From: Ruminococcus sp. Phil11
GTDB lineage: Bacteria; Bacillota; Clostridia; Oscillospirales; Ruminococcaceae
Direction: 5' to 3'
DNA: 64,000 nucleotides
Assembly (NCBI GenBank): GCA_001940925.1
Contig: MSGZ01000025.1
Coordinates: forward strand, 17,008-81,007
Shown one piece after another: positions 1-7,915 of this stretch. Position numbers and translations under genes: made by a program. Position 1 is the stretch's first letter, and each line of letters opens with the position of its first letter. A model generated the notes under the pieces. The model searched no databases. It was not told the origin of the DNA and saw only the letters and a list, made by a program, of their open reading frames with translations.

Positions 1-1
1 C

Positions 2-166
2 GCGCCGGTGCTGCTGCGCTGCAATCAGAGCGAGATCGCGAGCAATGTCACGATTCAGATCACGGACAATTCCGGTGAGCATCCGGCATTTTCGCCGTAT
101 CTGAGCGGTAAGGACGGCAGACCGGTAACGGACAGCGACCATGTGAAAATTCTGAATGAATCATAA
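2..166 (+). CDS. C-terminal fragment of an unknown protein (truncated by window edge)
   Basis: An open frame runs from base 2 to a TAA stop at 164-166, giving 54 residues ending in KILNES. The fragment has alternating polar and hydrophobic residues (TIQITDNSG) like a beta-rich domain, but is too short for a family call. The start lies outside the window. A strong hairpin follows the stop directly, which supports a real gene end. Confidence 0.55.
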   Translation, partial: APVLLRCNQSEIASNVTIQITDNSGEHPAFSPYLSGKDGRPVTDSDHVKILNES

Positions 167-173
167 CAGAAGA

Positions 174-206
174 AACGCCCTCTGACAGCAATGGTCAGAG
201 GGCGTT
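174..206. terminator. Convergent terminator hairpin
   Basis: A perfect 13-bp stem (174-186 pairing with 194-206) with a 7-nt loop lies between the plus-strand gene ending at 166 and the minus-strand operon ending at 211. Read on the minus strand, the stem is followed by TCTTCTGTT, so it mainly fits termination of the minus-strand transporter operon. Confidence 0.85.
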
Positions 207-210
207 CGTA

Positions 211-1008
211 TCATTGAAAGAACATGGTCTGTATCACGGCAAAATCGTCATCCTGATTCTGCGGAAGACGCGGGCGGTATTCCTTCGGGATGCGCTGCTT
301 TTTGCCGCGGCGGTAGATTTTGCGGGAGAGCAGCCACGACAGGCCGTACAGTGCCAGTGAGAAAAGCGGTACGACCCATTTTGCGATCCGCAAAGCCTGC
401 CGGACGACCGCCTGCGTGATCTGATACCGCTGCCCGCCGATAACGATGAACGTCAGGGGCACCTCACCGGGCGGGTTTGCTATTTCGGCCATGCTGAGCA
501 GAAATATCGGCAGAATGAAAACCGTCAGTATGATCAGGGGCGTTACGATCACCGTAATGACGACACCGGACAGCCAGCTTCTGCCGTGCCGTTTCGTCCA
601 GAAGAGCATCGGGAATGAAAGCGCACTGACAAAGCAGGGGATAAAGAACAGATAAAGCGCAAAAAACGGGCTCATGTGAAGCTGCTGATCCCCCGGGTGC
701 CGCAGAATGCTGACCGTATATTCCGCCGCCAGCATCAGCCCGACTGCCAGAAGCAGCATCAGCTGAAACAGATATTTCGCATCAACGATCTGGTTCCGGG
801 TAAAGGGGAGCGTTTTGGAATACGACCACCAGCGTGCGCTGTCATCCTTTGTATGAAAGCTGAACGGCAGTATGCAAACGGTGAGCGCATAGGCAAACGG
901 GATCGCAGACCAGTTCAGCAGGATCGCAGGCAGCGCGAACAGTGCCAGGATCAGCAGCGATCTTTTTCCGCCGAACAGATAAAATTCCTTGCGGAGCAGT
1001 GCCTTCAT
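211..1008 (-). CDS. ABC-2 type membrane subunit (paralog 5 of 5)
   Basis: Integral membrane protein of about 265 residues, with roughly six hydrophobic segments and a basic C-terminal tail. It begins MKALLRKEF, matching the MK(A/G)LL start of the four genes upstream. I chose the ATG at 1008 because an AGGTGA-type ribosome site sits just upstream and the longer upstream frame has no membrane character. It overlaps the preceding gene by 4 bp. The family is the ABC2_membrane_5-like permeases that pair with YtrB-type ATPases; the substrate is unknown. It ends the operon and is followed by a hairpin. It carries a longer tail (KKQRIPKEYRPRLP region) than its paralogs. Confidence 0.8.
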   Translation of the reverse strand: MKALLRKEFYLFGGKRSLLILALFALPAILLNWSAIPFAYALTVCILPFSFHTKDDSARWWSYSKTLPFTRNQIVDAKYLFQLMLLLAVGLMLAAEYTVSILRHPGDQQLHMSPFFALYLFFIPCFVSALSFPMLFWTKRHGRSWLSGVVITVIVTPLIILTVFILPIFLLSMAEIANPPGEVPLTFIVIGGQRYQITQAVVRQALRIAKWVVPLFSLALYGLSWLLSRKIYRRGKKQRIPKEYRPRLPQNQDDDFAVIQTMFFQ

Positions 1009-1661
1009 TCGGTCACCTTCTTTCGTTTGAATCCGCAGCAGTAGAATGCGCGGGAGAGCAGCCATGAGATCAGCAGGAGAAACGGCGGGCCGAGCGTGAC
1101 GAGCATTTTTTCTTCCGGAGAGAATGTGACGGTTCCGCCGAACGACGGGATCATCAGGATCGCCATGAGGATGATGCGGAGAAAGCCCGTATAGATGAGG
1201 ATGTAGCCGAGGCTCAGCAGCCATGACTTGCTGAGCCGTTCCGCGAGGAATGTCAGCGGCAGGATGATCGCGATGCCGCCGAACAGATGTGCGGCCAGAT
1301 ACAGCACGACAAACAGATAGCCGTTCAGGGCACTGTCCGGATGAAACAGGAAGAAAAGCGCAAACAGCACTGTGATCCAGACCGTAAAGCAGACCGCGGC
1401 TGCGAGGTAAAAGAGATACCGGGCCGCGACTGTCTCAAAGCGGGAATACGGCAGCGTCAGTGCATAGCGGTCAAAGTGGCCCTTGAGACGCTGCAGGCTC
1501 ATCAGCTGCGGCGCGAGTGTCAGCAGCAGCGTGCCCGCAAGGATGTAGAACATCAGGCAAGCCGGCGGCAGAACGGTCGTCAGCAGCCCGATGCCGAGTA
1601 TGATGCCGTAGAGCTTTTTTCCGCCCGTCAGGATATATTCAAGATACAGCAGTGCCTTCAT
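1005..1661 (-). CDS. ABC-2 type membrane subunit (paralog 4 of 5)
   Basis: About 218 residues, mostly hydrophobic, with five to six predicted membrane spans and the C-terminal signature LLSRAFYCCGFKRKKVTE. The start MKALLYLEY is at 1661, aligned with its paralogs and preceded by GAAGGTGACCGC. It overlaps both neighbours by 4 bp (ATGA-type junctions), so translation is probably coupled. It probably forms heteromeric pores with the other four permeases and the ATPase at 3741-4577. Function is inferred from architecture and operon only. Confidence 0.8.
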   Translation of the reverse strand: MKALLYLEYILTGGKKLYGIILGIGLLTTVLPPACLMFYILAGTLLLTLAPQLMSLQRLKGHFDRYALTLPYSRFETVAARYLFYLAAAVCFTVWITVLFALFFLFHPDSALNGYLFVVLYLAAHLFGGIAIILPLTFLAERLSKSWLLSLGYILIYTGFLRIILMAILMIPSFGGTVTFSPEEKMLVTLGPPFLLLISWLLSRAFYCCGFKRKKVTE

Positions 1662-1693
1662 GCGGTCACCTTCTTTCTTTTGCGGCGGCAGTA
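1649..1693 (-). repeat. Gene-junction direct repeat, copy 1 (copy 2 at 2347-2391)
   Basis: A 45-nt stretch covering the end of one permease gene, the stop/start overlap and the next start is identical at 1649-1693 and 2347-2391. A diverged third version lies at about 997-1040. Identity at this length across two junctions points to tandem duplication or later homogenisation of the ends. Confidence 0.85.
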
Positions 1694-2359
1694 CAGTCTG
1701 CGGGACAGCAGCCACGAGAGCGGATAGCAGACGGCTGCATCCGCAAGCATCCAGAGCGGCAGCTTTTGTGTATTTTTCAGGAAAGCGGCTGTCTGTCCGT
1801 CTGCCGCTTCAAACGGGACATACAGCAGATACGGGAGCAGGAGCAGCACGAGGAACGCCGCAAAGACCCCAAACGATTTAAGACTGCTGTTTCTCCGGTA
1901 AAGGACCTGGTACAGAAATGCTGAGATCTGCAGCACGGCTGCGGCTGCCGTCACCGCGAACATCAGTGCCGCTTCTGCTGCGGACGCATAAGGCGATCCG
2001 GAAAGCAGTGCCGGATTCCGCAGCAGAAGCATCGGAAGCACGGCTGCGGCAGGAACGGCGGCAAATGCGGCATACAGCAGCGAGAACAGATATCCGGAAT
2101 CGACAAGCTGTCCGTCGGAATACGGCAGTGTTTTGGCGTATTCCTGCCAGCGGCATCCTGATTCGGCCGCGCTGACAAAGAGCGCGTCGATCCCGAAAAC
2201 AAATGCGGCCATGATAACGGAAGGAAATCCGTCGGATACTCTGAGCACGGATTCCGCTGCAGGCCGGATCAGCGCATACAGGAGCGACAATGCTGTCCCG
2301 AGTGCAGCAATTTTCAGTTTGCCGGTCAGGTAAAACCGGATGCGAAGCAGTGCCTTCAT
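1658..2359 (-). CDS. ABC-2 type membrane subunit (paralog 3 of 5)
   Basis: About 233 residues beginning MKALLRIRFYLTGK and ending LLSRRLYCRRKRKKVTA, almost the same tail as the next gene upstream in the operon. Several hydrophobic stretches fit a permease. The start at 2359 lies inside a 45-nt block that also occurs at the next gene junction. A longer upstream open frame is the antisense-type extension into paralog 2 and was rejected. Overlaps of 4 bp on both sides indicate a single polycistronic unit. Confidence 0.8.
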   Translation of the reverse strand: MKALLRIRFYLTGKLKIAALGTALSLLYALIRPAAESVLRVSDGFPSVIMAAFVFGIDALFVSAAESGCRWQEYAKTLPYSDGQLVDSGYLFSLLYAAFAAVPAAAVLPMLLLRNPALLSGSPYASAAEAALMFAVTAAAAVLQISAFLYQVLYRRNSSLKSFGVFAAFLVLLLLPYLLYVPFEAADGQTAAFLKNTQKLPLWMLADAAVCYPLSWLLSRRLYCRRKRKKVTA

Positions 2360-2391
2360 GCGGTCACCTTCTTTCTTTTGCGGCGGCAGTA
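2347..2391 (-). repeat. Gene-junction direct repeat, copy 2
   Basis: Second identical copy of the 45-nt junction block at 1649-1693. It encodes the conserved RKRKKVTA tail and the next MKALL start. Confidence 0.85.
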
Positions 2392-3060
2392 TGCTCTGCG
2401 CGTGTACAGCCAGGAGAGTGCAAAGCAGATCACGGCCGGTACAAGCAGCAGAAACGGGATCATCAGCGCGGTCTGTGAGACCGGTTCCCATTTGCAGAGA
2501 TACAGGTGATGCGAAAGATACGCAAGGATGCCGATATAGATGCAGACAAACGGTGCGCCGACTGCCGTACCGGCGAGATAGGTTCCGATGCCGCCGCGCC
2601 GGATGAAGGACAGCGGAAGCAGAAATGCGGTCATTTGCAGGACAGCAGCGGCGGCCAGTGCGGCGTACATCAGCATGAGAAATGCAGCGGGCGGCGCATA
2701 GGGAAATTCGTTCATCATGTTCGGATTGCGAAGCTGAAAGTACGGAAGCAGGAGCAGCGCAGCCAGCACAGCCGGGATGACGGTCAGCAGAGAATACAGG
2801 AATTTCGCATCGACCTGCTGTCTGCGCGTATACGGCATTGTTTTGATGTAGCTGTTCCACCGGCTGACGGATGCGGCTCTTTGTGCCGTGACCGGCATCA
2901 TTCCGGTAAAAATCGAAATATATGCGACGAACATCATGCAGGTACTGATATTCGGCGGGTTTACCGGCAGCAGGAAGATCAGAACCGGGAATCCGAAATC
3001 AAGCAGAATGATCCAGTACCCGCCGGAGAGATAATGTGTGATGCGGAGCAGCCCTTTCAT
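2356..3060 (-). CDS. ABC-2 type membrane subunit (paralog 2 of 5)
   Basis: 234 residues starting MKGLLRITHYLSGG, with clear membrane spans (one around residues 15-50, others through the C-terminal half) and the tail LYTRRAYCRRKRKKVTA. A GGGGGTGCC-type ribosome site precedes the start. It lies 33 bp downstream of paralog 1. Sequence similarity to the other four is obvious at the start and end, lower in the middle, which fits diverged tandem duplicates with conserved ends. Confidence 0.8.
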   Translation of the reverse strand: MKGLLRITHYLSGGYWIILLDFGFPVLIFLLPVNPPNISTCMMFVAYISIFTGMMPVTAQRAASVSRWNSYIKTMPYTRRQQVDAKFLYSLLTVIPAVLAALLLLPYFQLRNPNMMNEFPYAPPAAFLMLMYAALAAAAVLQMTAFLLPLSFIRRGGIGTYLAGTAVGAPFVCIYIGILAYLSHHLYLCKWEPVSQTALMIPFLLLVPAVICFALSWLYTRRAYCRRKRKKVTA

Positions 3061-3093
3061 GCTGGCACCCCCTTTTTGTGTTTTTTGTACGGT

Positions 3094-3738
3094 TCAGAAT
3101 TGCTTGCGGCGATAGATGATGACGGAAACTGCCCACGAAACTGCCATGATGACGGCAGCGACTGCGACGAACAGCAGCGCGAGGATCTGCGGGCTGAACT
3201 GCAGCTTTGCGAGCCATGCGATCACATTGAAGGAATCATCGCCGCCCTCGGTGTTGAAGGCAGCCGCAGCCATGCAGCCAAAGATCGCCAGCAGGACCGC
3301 GAGTGCAAGTCTTGCTCTTGCCGTGCCGAATTTCAGGTTCAGCGGGAGCAGCACAGAGGGCAGGATCAGGCTGAATGCAAACGACGCAGCGATCAGCAGG
3401 AGCATCTGCGGAACGGTCAGCGTGCTGTTCATGACGAACACCAGAATGGCAGAGGTCAGCAGAACGCCGCCCAGCACCAGCAGCAGGCTCATCAGATATT
3501 TCGCGGAGACAAGATCCTTGCGGCTGTAAGGCATCCCGAGCGCGAATCGCTCCCAGCGGCTCGTTTCGTCAGTCGTAATGAGCGAAACAGGAAGAATGCC
3601 GATATACAGCGGCAGATACATGATCATGAAAAAGTTTTTGGATGTGATGCCCGTGACCGCGAACAGGATCAGCGGGATGAGGATCATGATCGGTTTGTTC
3701 CAGAGTACAAACCATTCTTTTTTGAGCAGGCCTTTCAT
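3094..3738 (-). CDS. ABC-2 type membrane subunit (paralog 1 of 5)
   Basis: 214 residues starting MKGLLKKEWFVLWNKP, with about six hydrophobic spans, a motif RWERFALGMPYSRK shared in form with the paralogs (SRWNSYIKTMPYTR in paralog 2), and a short basic end. It follows the ATPase gene by 2 bp, the normal ATPase-permease arrangement of YtrBC-like systems, so it is the most likely primary partner of the ATPase. It lacks the long Arg/Lys-rich tail of the others. Confidence 0.82.
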   Translation of the reverse strand: MKGLLKKEWFVLWNKPIMILIPLILFAVTGITSKNFFMIMYLPLYIGILPVSLITTDETSRWERFALGMPYSRKDLVSAKYLMSLLLVLGGVLLTSAILVFVMNSTLTVPQMLLLIAASFAFSLILPSVLLPLNLKFGTARARLALAVLLAIFGCMAAAAFNTEGGDDSFNVIAWLAKLQFSPQILALLFVAVAAVIMAVSWAVSVIIYRRKQF

Positions 3739-3740
3739 TG

Positions 3741-4577
3741 TCAGCCCTCCTTGGCCATGATGACAAACAGCTCCTCGATCGAGATCGGACGGGTGTCAAA
3801 GGACTGCGGAATTTTCCCGCGGTCAACGATCGCCTCCGCGCCGTAATCGGTCACGCGCTTTCCGATGACGGCACCCTCCTCAAGATCGTTCAGAACATCG
3901 GGCGTTGTCTGCAGGATGCCGTACTGTTCGAGCAGCCGGTCCTTTTCCTCGCAGAGCATCAGTCTGCCCTTGTGCAGGAATGCGATATAGTCGCAGATTT
4001 TTTCGAGGTCGCTGACGATATGCGACGAGATCAGGATCGCGTGGGATTCGTCGCGGGTAAAGTCGTTGAGAATGTTGACGATCTCGTCGCGGACAAGCGG
4101 GTCAAGACCGCTGGTCGGCTCATCGAGGATCAGCAGCTTTGCCTCATGGGACAGCGCGATCGCGATGCCGAGCTTCATTTTCATGCCCTTGGAGAAGTTC
4201 TTGAACGCCTTTTTCTCCGGCAGGTCAAACTTCTTGATATAGTCCGCGAACACATCGCTGCGCCAGTTCGTGAAGGTATCGCGCATGATCTTTTCCACAT
4301 GCTTTACATTCAGCATCTCCGGCAGACCGATCTCATCGGGCACCACGCCGATATCCTGCTTGATCGCAGAAGTGTCGCCGCTGATGTCCTTGCCGAGCAG
4401 CTTTATGCTGCCGCCCGCGGAGATCATGCCGAGCATGGCCTTGATCGTCGTGCTCTTGCCTGCGCCGTTTTCTCCGATCAGTCCCATGATGCAGCCCTGC
4501 GGCAGGGTCAGGTCAACCGGCCCGAGCGTAAAGCCGCCGTAATTCTTCTTCAGTCCTTTTATTTCGATCGCGTTCAT
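3741..4577 (-). CDS. ABC transporter ATP-binding protein (YtrB-like)
   Basis: 278 residues with every ABC ATPase motif in order: Walker A GENGAGKST near residue 37, the signature loop FSKGMKMKLGIA near 130, Walker B LLILDEPTSGLDP, and a switch His in ISSHIVSD. The C-terminal extension of about 70 residues is typical of single-domain ATPases serving ABC-2 permeases. The start at 4577 is preceded by AAAGGAG. It sits between a YtrA-type GntR gene and five permease genes, an arrangement known in Firmicutes for envelope-stress or peptide export systems; the substrate is unknown. Confidence 0.93.
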   Translation of the reverse strand: MNAIEIKGLKKNYGGFTLGPVDLTLPQGCIMGLIGENGAGKSTTIKAMLGMISAGGSIKLLGKDISGDTSAIKQDIGVVPDEIGLPEMLNVKHVEKIMRDTFTNWRSDVFADYIKKFDLPEKKAFKNFSKGMKMKLGIAIALSHEAKLLILDEPTSGLDPLVRDEIVNILNDFTRDESHAILISSHIVSDLEKICDYIAFLHKGRLMLCEEKDRLLEQYGILQTTPDVLNDLEEGAVIGKRVTDYGAEAIVDRGKIPQSFDTRPISIEELFVIMAKEG

Positions 4578-4594
4578 CGTGATACTCCTTTCGG

Positions 4595-4966
4595 TCAGTT
4601 GTCATCCAGCATTTCAAACATGCTGAGGATCTCTGCACGGCTGAGCCCGCACGCAGCGGCAAGCTGCCGGATCTCAGTCAGGTGTGCTTCGATCTGTTTC
4701 AGGTGCTCCTCGCGGAGCAGCTCGGTGTTCTTGGGTGCCACAAAACAGCCCTTTGCGGGTACCGTATAAATGAAGCCTTCCCGCTCCAGTTCATCATAGG
4801 CGCGCTTGGTCGTCACCACGCTGATGCGCAGGTCCTTTGCCAGACTCCGGATCGACGGCAGAGGATCATTTTCCAGCAGTGCGCCGCTGATGATATGCCC
4901 CTTGATCTGGGTGTAGATCTGGTCGTAGATCGGCACGCCGCTTTTGTTGTCTATGAAGACAGTCAT
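4595..4966 (-). CDS. GntR-family regulator, YtrA subfamily
   Basis: 123 residues: an N-terminal winged helix (GVPIYDQIYTQIKGHIISG through LPSIRSLAKDLRISVVTTKRAYDELEREGFIY) followed by a short helical dimerisation tail of about 45 residues, with no ligand-binding effector domain. That short form is the YtrA subfamily, which represses adjacent ABC transporter operons. It has a perfect AAGGAGGT ribosome site (4973-4980) six bases upstream. As first gene of the operon, with an inverted repeat across the promoter, it is very likely autoregulatory. Confidence 0.92.
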   Translation of the reverse strand: MTVFIDNKSGVPIYDQIYTQIKGHIISGALLENDPLPSIRSLAKDLRISVVTTKRAYDELEREGFIYTVPAKGCFVAPKNTELLREEHLKQIEAHLTEIRQLAAACGLSRAEILSMFEMLDDN

Positions 4967-4980
4967 GCATACACCTCCTT

Positions 4981-5026
4981 GCTAACTGTTCATATACAGT
5001 ATACACAGTTAGCACAGTTTTGTCAA
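4981..5026 (-). promoter_or_regulatory. Sigma-A promoter with overlapping palindromic operator
   Basis: On the minus strand, TTGACA (5026-5021) and TATACT (5003-4998) are separated by 17 bp. A perfect 9-bp inverted repeat, GCTAACTGT (4981-4989) and ACAGTTAGC (5005-5013) with a 15-bp spacer, brackets the -10 box. This is the expected place for autoregulatory binding by the GntR/YtrA protein encoded directly downstream. Confidence 0.85.
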
Positions 5027-5570
5027 GGGGGTTCCGGAAAAATTTTTCCCGCGGCTGAACGGCTGCAACGAAAAATCGCGCAGATACGTCTGATTCCGAC
5101 GCATAAAAATTTTTCTGCCGATGCGGTAAGAAGCATCCTGTATACATCCAAAATATTTTTCAAGTAGATACGCCGATTTCACACTATTTTGAAATAATAT
5201 TGCGTTTTATGACATAGATTGAAAAAGTGAGAAAACCGGAGATATCGTGAGCATACGCTTCAAAATGTGAAACCGTCCCGCTGACGGCATTTTCTCGGAC
5301 TTTGCGCTTTCTGTGTATCTGTGGTATGATACAGGCATCGGGGACAGAACCCCAAATGAATTGCAGCAGCCCGACCGGATACCTGCTCTGTCTGAGAGCA
5401 CACAGCGGAGCCGGCAGAGGACGGTGCTGCGCATGAGACCGGAAACAGGCTGGTGCCGGACGACCGGATGCGCGATAAGAAGAATGAATGGTATGGATTG
5501 GAACAGCGCAGAAGGCCGCCGGCACAGCACAGCCGGTTCTGACAGTGTCGGTTGACACAGGAGTATTGAC
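5027..5570 (+). other. Non-coding divergent region with promoter and long leader
   Basis: No convincing gene lies here. The first half is A/T-rich, with two AAAAATTTTTC palindromes (near 5040 and 5106). The second half, from about 5337, is the roughly 235-nt leader of the gene at 5571. The leader contains a GGGG-ACAGAA-CCCC hairpin at its start, GCTCT-GTCTG-AGAGC near 5393-5407, and GTGTC-GGTT-GACAC (5545-5558) abutting the ribosome site. I do not recognise it as a known riboswitch class. Confidence 0.5.
5302..5330 (+). promoter_or_regulatory. Sigma-A promoter for the gene at 5571
   Basis: TTGCGC (5302-5307), a 17-bp spacer, then TATGAT (5325-5330). Transcription would start near 5337, leaving a long untranslated leader. 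Confidence 0.7.
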
Positions 5571-6335
5571 ATGAAAAAAGCAACAAAGATCATTGCAGCG
5601 GTGGGCGCAGTGCTGATCGCGGGCTATGCCGGTTTGATGTGCTTCGGCGGTCAGCTGTATTACCGGAAAGCCGAGAAGGAATTTACCGATTATTTTCTGG
5701 AATGGAACCCGGAGCCGTGGCAGTTCGCGGACAGGGGCACCGTCCCGGACGGCGAGCAGCTTACGCTGAACGGTGTTTCGCTGACTGTGCCGAAGGGGCT
5801 TGCACAGAGCCCGGACGAGCCGCGCGCTTACAAGACAGAACCCGATGCGGAAGGCGGACAGCGCCTTGTGATCTGCATGGCACCGGAGGAGTGGGGCGAC
5901 TTCACCTTTGATGACATGAACCCGCTGATCGGAAAGCGTGTTGAAACATATCTGCATTCCGTCGGGCAGGAGATGCCGCACACGCAGGGTGACCTGCACC
6001 GGCTTCTCTTTACGCTGAAAAAAGAGGACGGCAATACGCGGAACTTCATAGATGCAGGCATTTTCTACAAGCTGGAAAAGCTCAAGACAGAGATGATCTT
6101 CCCCGGAAACGAGCATTATCTGATCGACAATCCGGCTGCGACCGGCATTGCCGGTGTGGTCAAGCCGCACGAGGGCACAGTGTCCGATTACAGCATTTAT
6201 CTAGATGTGTTTGATCCGAATGACAAAGACCGCTCCAATCTGATTGTCCTCGGCGCACCGGATTTTGACACAGTCTGTCAGATGGCCAATTCCGTTGCAC
6301 TGGTGCCTTATGAGGCATCGGAGATCATACAGTGA
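5571..6335 (+). CDS. Membrane-anchored or secreted hypothetical protein
   Basis: 254 residues. A basic start (MKKATK) and hydrophobic stretch to about residue 25 form an uncleaved anchor or signal peptide; there is no lipobox. The rest is soluble and mixed alpha/beta, with a later acidic segment (YLDVFDPNDKDRSN). AGGAG lies ten bases before the ATG. The promoter is at 5302-5330. I do not recognise a family. The first 30 codons and the ribosome site recur at 6351-6400 as a truncated copy, so this gene was once duplicated. Confidence 0.75.
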   Translation: MKKATKIIAAVGAVLIAGYAGLMCFGGQLYYRKAEKEFTDYFLEWNPEPWQFADRGTVPDGEQLTLNGVSLTVPKGLAQSPDEPRAYKTEPDAEGGQRLVICMAPEEWGDFTFDDMNPLIGKRVETYLHSVGQEMPHTQGDLHRLLFTLKKEDGNTRNFIDAGIFYKLEKLKTEMIFPGNEHYLIDNPAATGIAGVVKPHEGTVSDYSIYLDVFDPNDKDRSNLIVLGAPDFDTVCQMANSVALVPYEASEIIQ

Positions 6336-6363
6336 TCTGACCGCGGCAGCAAGGAGTATTGAC

Positions 6364-6450
6364 ATGAAAAAAGCGACAAAAATCCTTGCAGCGGCCGGCG
6401 CATTTGTTTTGCTGCCGGAACGGATCGGTGAGCTTGACGCGGACGAATAA
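6364..6450 (+). pseudogene. Truncated duplicate of the 5571 gene (28 codons left)
   Basis: The sequence AAGGAGTATTGACATGAAAAAAGC and the following bases match the start of the gene at 5571, giving MKKATKILAAAGAF. The similarity then stops, and the frame closes after LLPERIGELDADE. The ribosome site is intact, so a short peptide could be made, but it looks like the stub left by a deletion that removed the body of a second copy. Confidence 0.7.
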
Positions 6451-6459
6451 ACAGGCAGA

Positions 6460-6620
6460 CAATTTCCTCCATTCCTTCTGCAAGTCCCTGCGTGCTTGTC
6501 AGGCGCGCAGGGAGGAGCCCGAACGGAGGCACTGAATAAAAGACAAATCCCCTTTCTGGATAGACAACTTCCTCCATTTCCTTCTGCGGAGCCCTGCACG
6601 TTTATGCGTGCAGGGTTTTC
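6460..6620 (+). repeat. Two degenerate direct repeats, each with a hairpin; the second is a terminator
   Basis: Two related segments (about 6459-6514 and 6562-6620) share AGACAA(T/C)TTCCTCCAT-TTCCTTCTGC followed by a CCCTGC...GCAGGG hairpin. In the second, CCCTGCACG (6592-6600) pairs with CGTGCAGGG (6607-6615) and is followed by TTTTC, a plausible terminator for the 5571 transcript. Confidence 0.7.
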
Positions 6621-6687
6621 GTGCTGTATGAAAATTTGTTCTGTATCCGCCCGCCCCCGCATAGAATGCAGCAAAGGGGGCATAGCG

Positions 6688-7833
6688 ATGATGCGAAAGC
6701 TTGCGGCGGTGACGGCGGCGGTGACTGTCCTGTGTATGCCGGTTCTGCGGGTATCCGCGGATGTGCCGGAGGTCTCGGCGAAGGCATTTGTGCTGCTGGA
6801 CGCGCAGTCCGGACAGGTCGTCTGCGGCGATCACGCAGAGGAAAAGCGTCCCATGGCGAGCACGACGAAGATCATGACCGTGCTGCTGACGCTGGAAAGC
6901 GGCGAGCTTGACCGGCCGTTCACGGTGGACAGCGAGGCGATCCGCACGGAGGGCTCGTCCATGGGCTTGCAGGAGGGGGACACGGTCACGAAGCGGGCAC
7001 TCTGCGCGGGGATGCTGCTGCCCTCCGGCAATGATGCGGCAAATGCCGCGGCGGTCGCGGTGGCAGGGGAGCAGTCCGCCTTTCTGGACATGATGAATCG
7101 CAGAGCGGCGGAGCTCGGCATGACGCACACCTGCTTTGCGTCTCCCTCCGGACTGGATGCGGAGGGGCACGGCGCGTCCGCGCATGATATGGCGCTGCTT
7201 GCGCGGGCGGCACTCCGGAACGATGATTTCGCGGAGATCTGCAAAAAGCAGCACATGCGCGTCTGCTTCGGGAACCCGCCGTATCTGCGCACGCTGACGA
7301 ATACGAACAAGCTGCTCGCCATGGATGATACGGTGATCGGCGTCAAGACCGGCTTTACCGATGCGGCGGGGCGATGTTTGGTCAGCGCAGCGGAGCGGGA
7401 CGGCCGCCGGCTGATCTGCGTGACGCTGTTTGACCGCAATGACTGGGCAGACCACGAAGCCCTTTACGATTACGGCTTTGCGTCCGCGCAGCCCTATCCG
7501 ATGCCGCTGCCGGAGCTGCCAGCGGTACCGGTCGAGGGCGGGGACGCGGACTCCGTGCAGGTGTATCTGAAGGAGCCGCCCGTGCTGACCGCATGGCGCG
7601 GGGTGCCGCCTGCATACGAGATGACCGTACTGCTTCCGCCGTTCCTGACCGCACCTGTCCGCAAGGGGGAGCCGGTCGGGACACTTCTGCTCACGAACGG
7701 GCGCACGGTGATCGCGGAGCTGCCCCTCTGCGCAAATGTTGAAATTATGCAGAATGACCAAGAGCCCATTTCTCAAAATATGATTCTGCGTATAATTCAT
7801 GCGTTTTTTAATGTATTTTTCAATTACAGATAG
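6688..7833 (+). CDS. dacF: D-alanyl-D-alanine carboxypeptidase (DacF/PBP5 type)
   Basis: 381 residues. A signal peptide (residues 1-22, ending VSAD) is followed by a serine peptidase S11 domain with STTK (MASTTKIMTV, near residue 55), SGN (LPSGNDAAN, near 113) and KTG (GVKTGFTDAAG, near 220), the three catalytic motifs of penicillin-binding carboxypeptidases. A PBP5_C-like beta domain and an amphipathic C-terminal helix (ILRIIHAFFNVFF) would tether it to the membrane. It trims the terminal D-Ala of peptidoglycan stem peptides. AAAGGGGG precedes the ATG pair at 6688/6691; the much longer upstream frame has no signal peptide, so I used 6688. DacF rather than DacA is a soft choice. Confidence 0.93.
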   Translation: MMRKLAAVTAAVTVLCMPVLRVSADVPEVSAKAFVLLDAQSGQVVCGDHAEEKRPMASTTKIMTVLLTLESGELDRPFTVDSEAIRTEGSSMGLQEGDTVTKRALCAGMLLPSGNDAANAAAVAVAGEQSAFLDMMNRRAAELGMTHTCFASPSGLDAEGHGASAHDMALLARAALRNDDFAEICKKQHMRVCFGNPPYLRTLTNTNKLLAMDDTVIGVKTGFTDAAGRCLVSAAERDGRRLICVTLFDRNDWADHEALYDYGFASAQPYPMPLPELPAVPVEGGDADSVQVYLKEPPVLTAWRGVPPAYEMTVLLPPFLTAPVRKGEPVGTLLLTNGRTVIAELPLCANVEIMQNDQEPISQNMILRIIHAFFNVFFNYR

Positions 7834-7915
7834 TATACACGCTGTCGTTTTATACAACGATTTTGACCGAAACTTGGCCATAATGCCGATTTTATATGAA
7901 TTGCGAAAAAACCTC

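Noticed and set aside
1009..1224. Upstream extension of the last permease ORF (72 extra residues)
   Set aside because: The extension is proline/arginine-rich, lies inside the preceding gene in another frame, and lacks a ribosome site; the paralog-aligned MKALL start has one.
2506..3846. Long plus-strand frame of 446 residues over the permease genes
   Set aside because: It is antisense to three well-supported genes, is Gln/His/Arg-rich, and has no ribosome site or domain motif. It is a by-product of GC-rich codon bias.
5337..5570. Known riboswitch (cobalamin, TPP, SAM, c-di-GMP) in the long leader
   Set aside because: I found none of the conserved core sequences of these classes; it is only recorded as a structured leader.
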